NCBI GenBank assembly: GCA_022539475.1
Contig: VCMS01000293.1
Span: forward strand, 1-21,244
DNA length: 21,244 nt
DNA from: Gracilaria domingensis
Lineage: Eukaryota > Rhodophyta > Florideophyceae > Gracilariales > Gracilariaceae
Reading direction: 5' to 3'
The position numbers and the translations under genes are program-made. Of this stretch, positions 19,801 to 21,244 are shown piece by piece. Below the pieces are notes generated by a model that saw only the letters and a program-made list of their open reading frames with translations, had not been told where the DNA came from and made no database searches. How positions within the stretch are numbered: the stretch's first letter is position 1; each line of letters begins with the position of its first letter.

Positions 19801-20637
19801 GAGGGCTCCAGACCTTAGGATACCAGAGAACCGAATCACATGGATACCGATCATCAACGCAGATGGTGGGAGGTACATGACTACGAGAAGAGGCATAGTG
19901 GATGACATGGAGGCAGCCGTAGAAAGACATGTGCTTGTGAAGAAGAGAGCTTTACTGGATGCCCGACTGGTACAGATATGTGCTTTAATGGGTTTACAAG
20001 ATAATAGGGTGGAAAAGGAGAGGATGTATGCGCCGAAGACGGGGGGGAGGGTGTTATGTACTGCAGTTGGATGCAAGCGGCAGCAGTTACATACGGATTT
20101 CCCGACCTTGGCGAATGAGGATAAGCTGGAAGAAAAGAAGAACCTGGGGTACTTTATGATGGTGTCCGGAAGTGTGTCGTTTCCAATTTGGGTATGTGAA
20201 GGGTCTCATACACACTACGCAGTTACTCCCAAGGCATTTGAAGGTTTGGCACGGGGGATGTTTGTGAGGAAGTTTTTCGTTCCACCTAGGTCTATATTTA
20301 TTGGAAGAGGTGATGTGTTCCATGCAGGCGCTTCAAATGAGGATGGAAGATTCCCGAGATTCCCTTGTTTCGTTACCATATGTACATGGTACCTGAGAAA
20401 TACAACCTCCCGGATGCGGTACACCTTAACCCACACTTTCGACCTCAGTTCAAGGAGGATGAAGACCTGGTTAGTATGAAGGAGAAGAGGAAGAATCCAG
20501 AACCGTCGAATTTGGAGGAGGAGAATGATGAGGTGATAGTAGAGGAAGGGGAAGAACAGTATGAAGAAGATGACGAAGATGAGAATTATGAAGTGGAGGA
20601 GATTGAAAACGATCTTGAGGATGGCGAAGAGGACTGA
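16864..20637 (+). CDS. ParB-like domain - 2-oxoglutarate/Fe(II) dioxygenase fusion, six frame breaks
   Basis: About 1,260 residues if six single bases are restored (about 17323, 19187, 19438, 19733, 19792 and 20362). The ATG at 16864 has an ideal context (ACCATGG). Order: a small unknown N-terminal domain (30-140); a basic tail with three KTPS repeats (155-216); a SUMO-interaction-like VIDVDEDEDED (17673-17705); a ParB/sulfiredoxin-like domain with VLIDGAHRYVALKEL (18039-18083); a helical region (420-670); a basic stretch SSRRSRRRRNA (NLS-like); and a dioxygenase (about 930-1190). The dioxygenase has ERGFCILDGF at its start, the iron-binding HTD at 20090-20098, the distal His in DVFHAG at 20321-20323 and the 2-oxoglutarate-type Arg at 20371-20373 in FRYHMY. 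The tail is strongly acidic. Distal His and Arg lie on either side of the last break, so the enzyme is complete only when joined. ParB and dioxygenase parts meet at GGGGG (19187-19191). The second part has no in-frame ATG near its start, which favours one fused protein. Substrate unknown; DNA is plausible. Confidence 0.72.
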
Positions 20638-20963
20638 GTGAATATGTGATGAAACTTTGTAGTAATCTATGTGTCGAATATAGTTTCGAAGTAAATGATC
20701 TTGTGAATCGAGAGAAAGTTTAAGAATTGTGGAAGCGACGACTCTACCCAAGATTGAAGGGTAGGATAGGATACCATACCAAACACTTCAATCCTGGAGA
20801 GCGTCATGAATATGTGGGAACTATGTTTGTAGAGAAGAGATTCTGTTTAGTTGAAACATGTATCAGTTATGTACTTATGTTCGTATACTACTTGTCTCGC
20901 ACTTGGTGAATACGTCAGCCAGAAGGCAGTAGATGTTGTGTCGGGGGTCTAGGGTGCTCACCA
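20638..20963. other. Intergenic 326 bp, no gene seen
   Basis: AT-rich sequence between the acidic tail of the ParB-dioxygenase gene and the ATG at 20964. It should hold the 3' end of the former and the promoter of the latter. A small run of GGATAGGATACC-type words lies near 20763-20777. No polyadenylation signal of the AATAAA type stands out. Confidence 0.35.
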
Positions 20964-21244
20964 ATGGCGCACAAGTATCGCTTTGCGTTGATTCTTGGTG
21001 CGTGTTTGACGACTCCGGAGCATACAAGTAGTACAATGAACAAGGTGTTTGTGAGGAGGGGCGGGATACCTCTGTACGAACCAAAGGATTCGGGGTCCAA
21101 AGACTCGGAGAGTGTGTGTGCGAAGAAAACTGGACCTACTCTGCTCAGAAAAAGTTTGATAGAAAAAGCAGGAAATCCTGAAGGACAAAGCTTTCCGAAG
21201 AGTTTAAGAATAAACGGCCAGTCCCTCTTCTCCGGTATACCACC
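20964..21244 (+). CDS. Unknown protein, cut by window edge
   Basis: An ATG at 20964 (ACCAATGG) opens 93 codons without a stop up to the last base, so the gene continues outside the window. The start reads MAHKYRFALILGACLTTPEH. This is followed by a basic, Ser/Lys-rich stretch (VFVRRGGIPLYEPK, KKTGPTLLRKSLIEKAG). No family is recognised. A weak hydrophobic segment (FALILGACL) near the N-terminus is too short for a confident signal peptide. It runs in the same direction as the ParB-dioxygenase gene, 326 bp after it, and could be a further member of the rightward block. The open length alone is moderate evidence; chance cannot be excluded. Confidence 0.45.
   Translation, partial: MAHKYRFALILGACLTTPEHTSSTMNKVFVRRGGIPLYEPKDSGSKDSESVCAKKTGPTLLRKSLIEKAGNPEGQSFPKSLRINGQSLFSGIP

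Noticed and set aside
1..21244. tRNA, rRNA genes and CRISPR arrays
   Set aside because: No cloverleaf, rRNA core sequence or regularly spaced repeats were seen; the window is eukaryotic.

Overview
The window is nuclear DNA of a eukaryote. It carries short spliceosomal introns (GTAAGT donors, CTAAC branch sites, CAG or TAG acceptors), SUMO-interaction-type motifs, a SET domain and two eukaryote-type DNA transposases. Most long genes look intronless. Transposases like these (Plavaka/CACTA group) are best known from fungi and, as far as I recall, also occur in algae. An intron-poor red alga is my tentative guess; nothing in the window proves it.

Left part. 1-2423 holds nothing I can defend. 2424-4118 (minus) is a decayed Plavaka/CACTA-like transposase with an in-frame stop. 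4366-5904 (minus) shows a string of short introns around exons that are partly duplicated, and contains a 110-bp hairpin. 6203-9335 (plus) is a second, more complete Plavaka/CACTA-like transposase with an N-terminal zinc finger.

Right part, about 9.4-21.2 kb, is the unusual region. Two divergently oriented blocks face away from a central foldback. Leftward run a large protein in which a DPPY-type DNA amino-methyltransferase is followed by a SET domain (15632-12467), a small very basic protein (12002-11391) and a coiled-coil protein of unknown function (11363-9436). Rightward run a large protein joining a ParB/sulfiredoxin-like domain to a 2-oxoglutarate/Fe(II) dioxygenase-like domain (16864-20637) and a gene cut by the window edge (20964 onward). 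The centre (15912-16544) is a foldback whose arms each carry the same perfect 76-bp palindrome; its spacer holds what looks like a captured first exon of an organelle-targeted protein. My reading is that a DNA and histone methyl 'writer' and a ParB-linked oxidative 'modifier or eraser' are encoded together, possibly on a large mobile element. No transposase or integrase was recognised in this block and no element ends were found.

Data quality matters here. Every frame break inside these long genes (11 of 11) needs the same correction, one missing base, and most sit at or beside a short homopolymer. That fits uncorrected single-base deletions in a long-read assembly better than gene death. Coordinates of the broken genes therefore span several frames.
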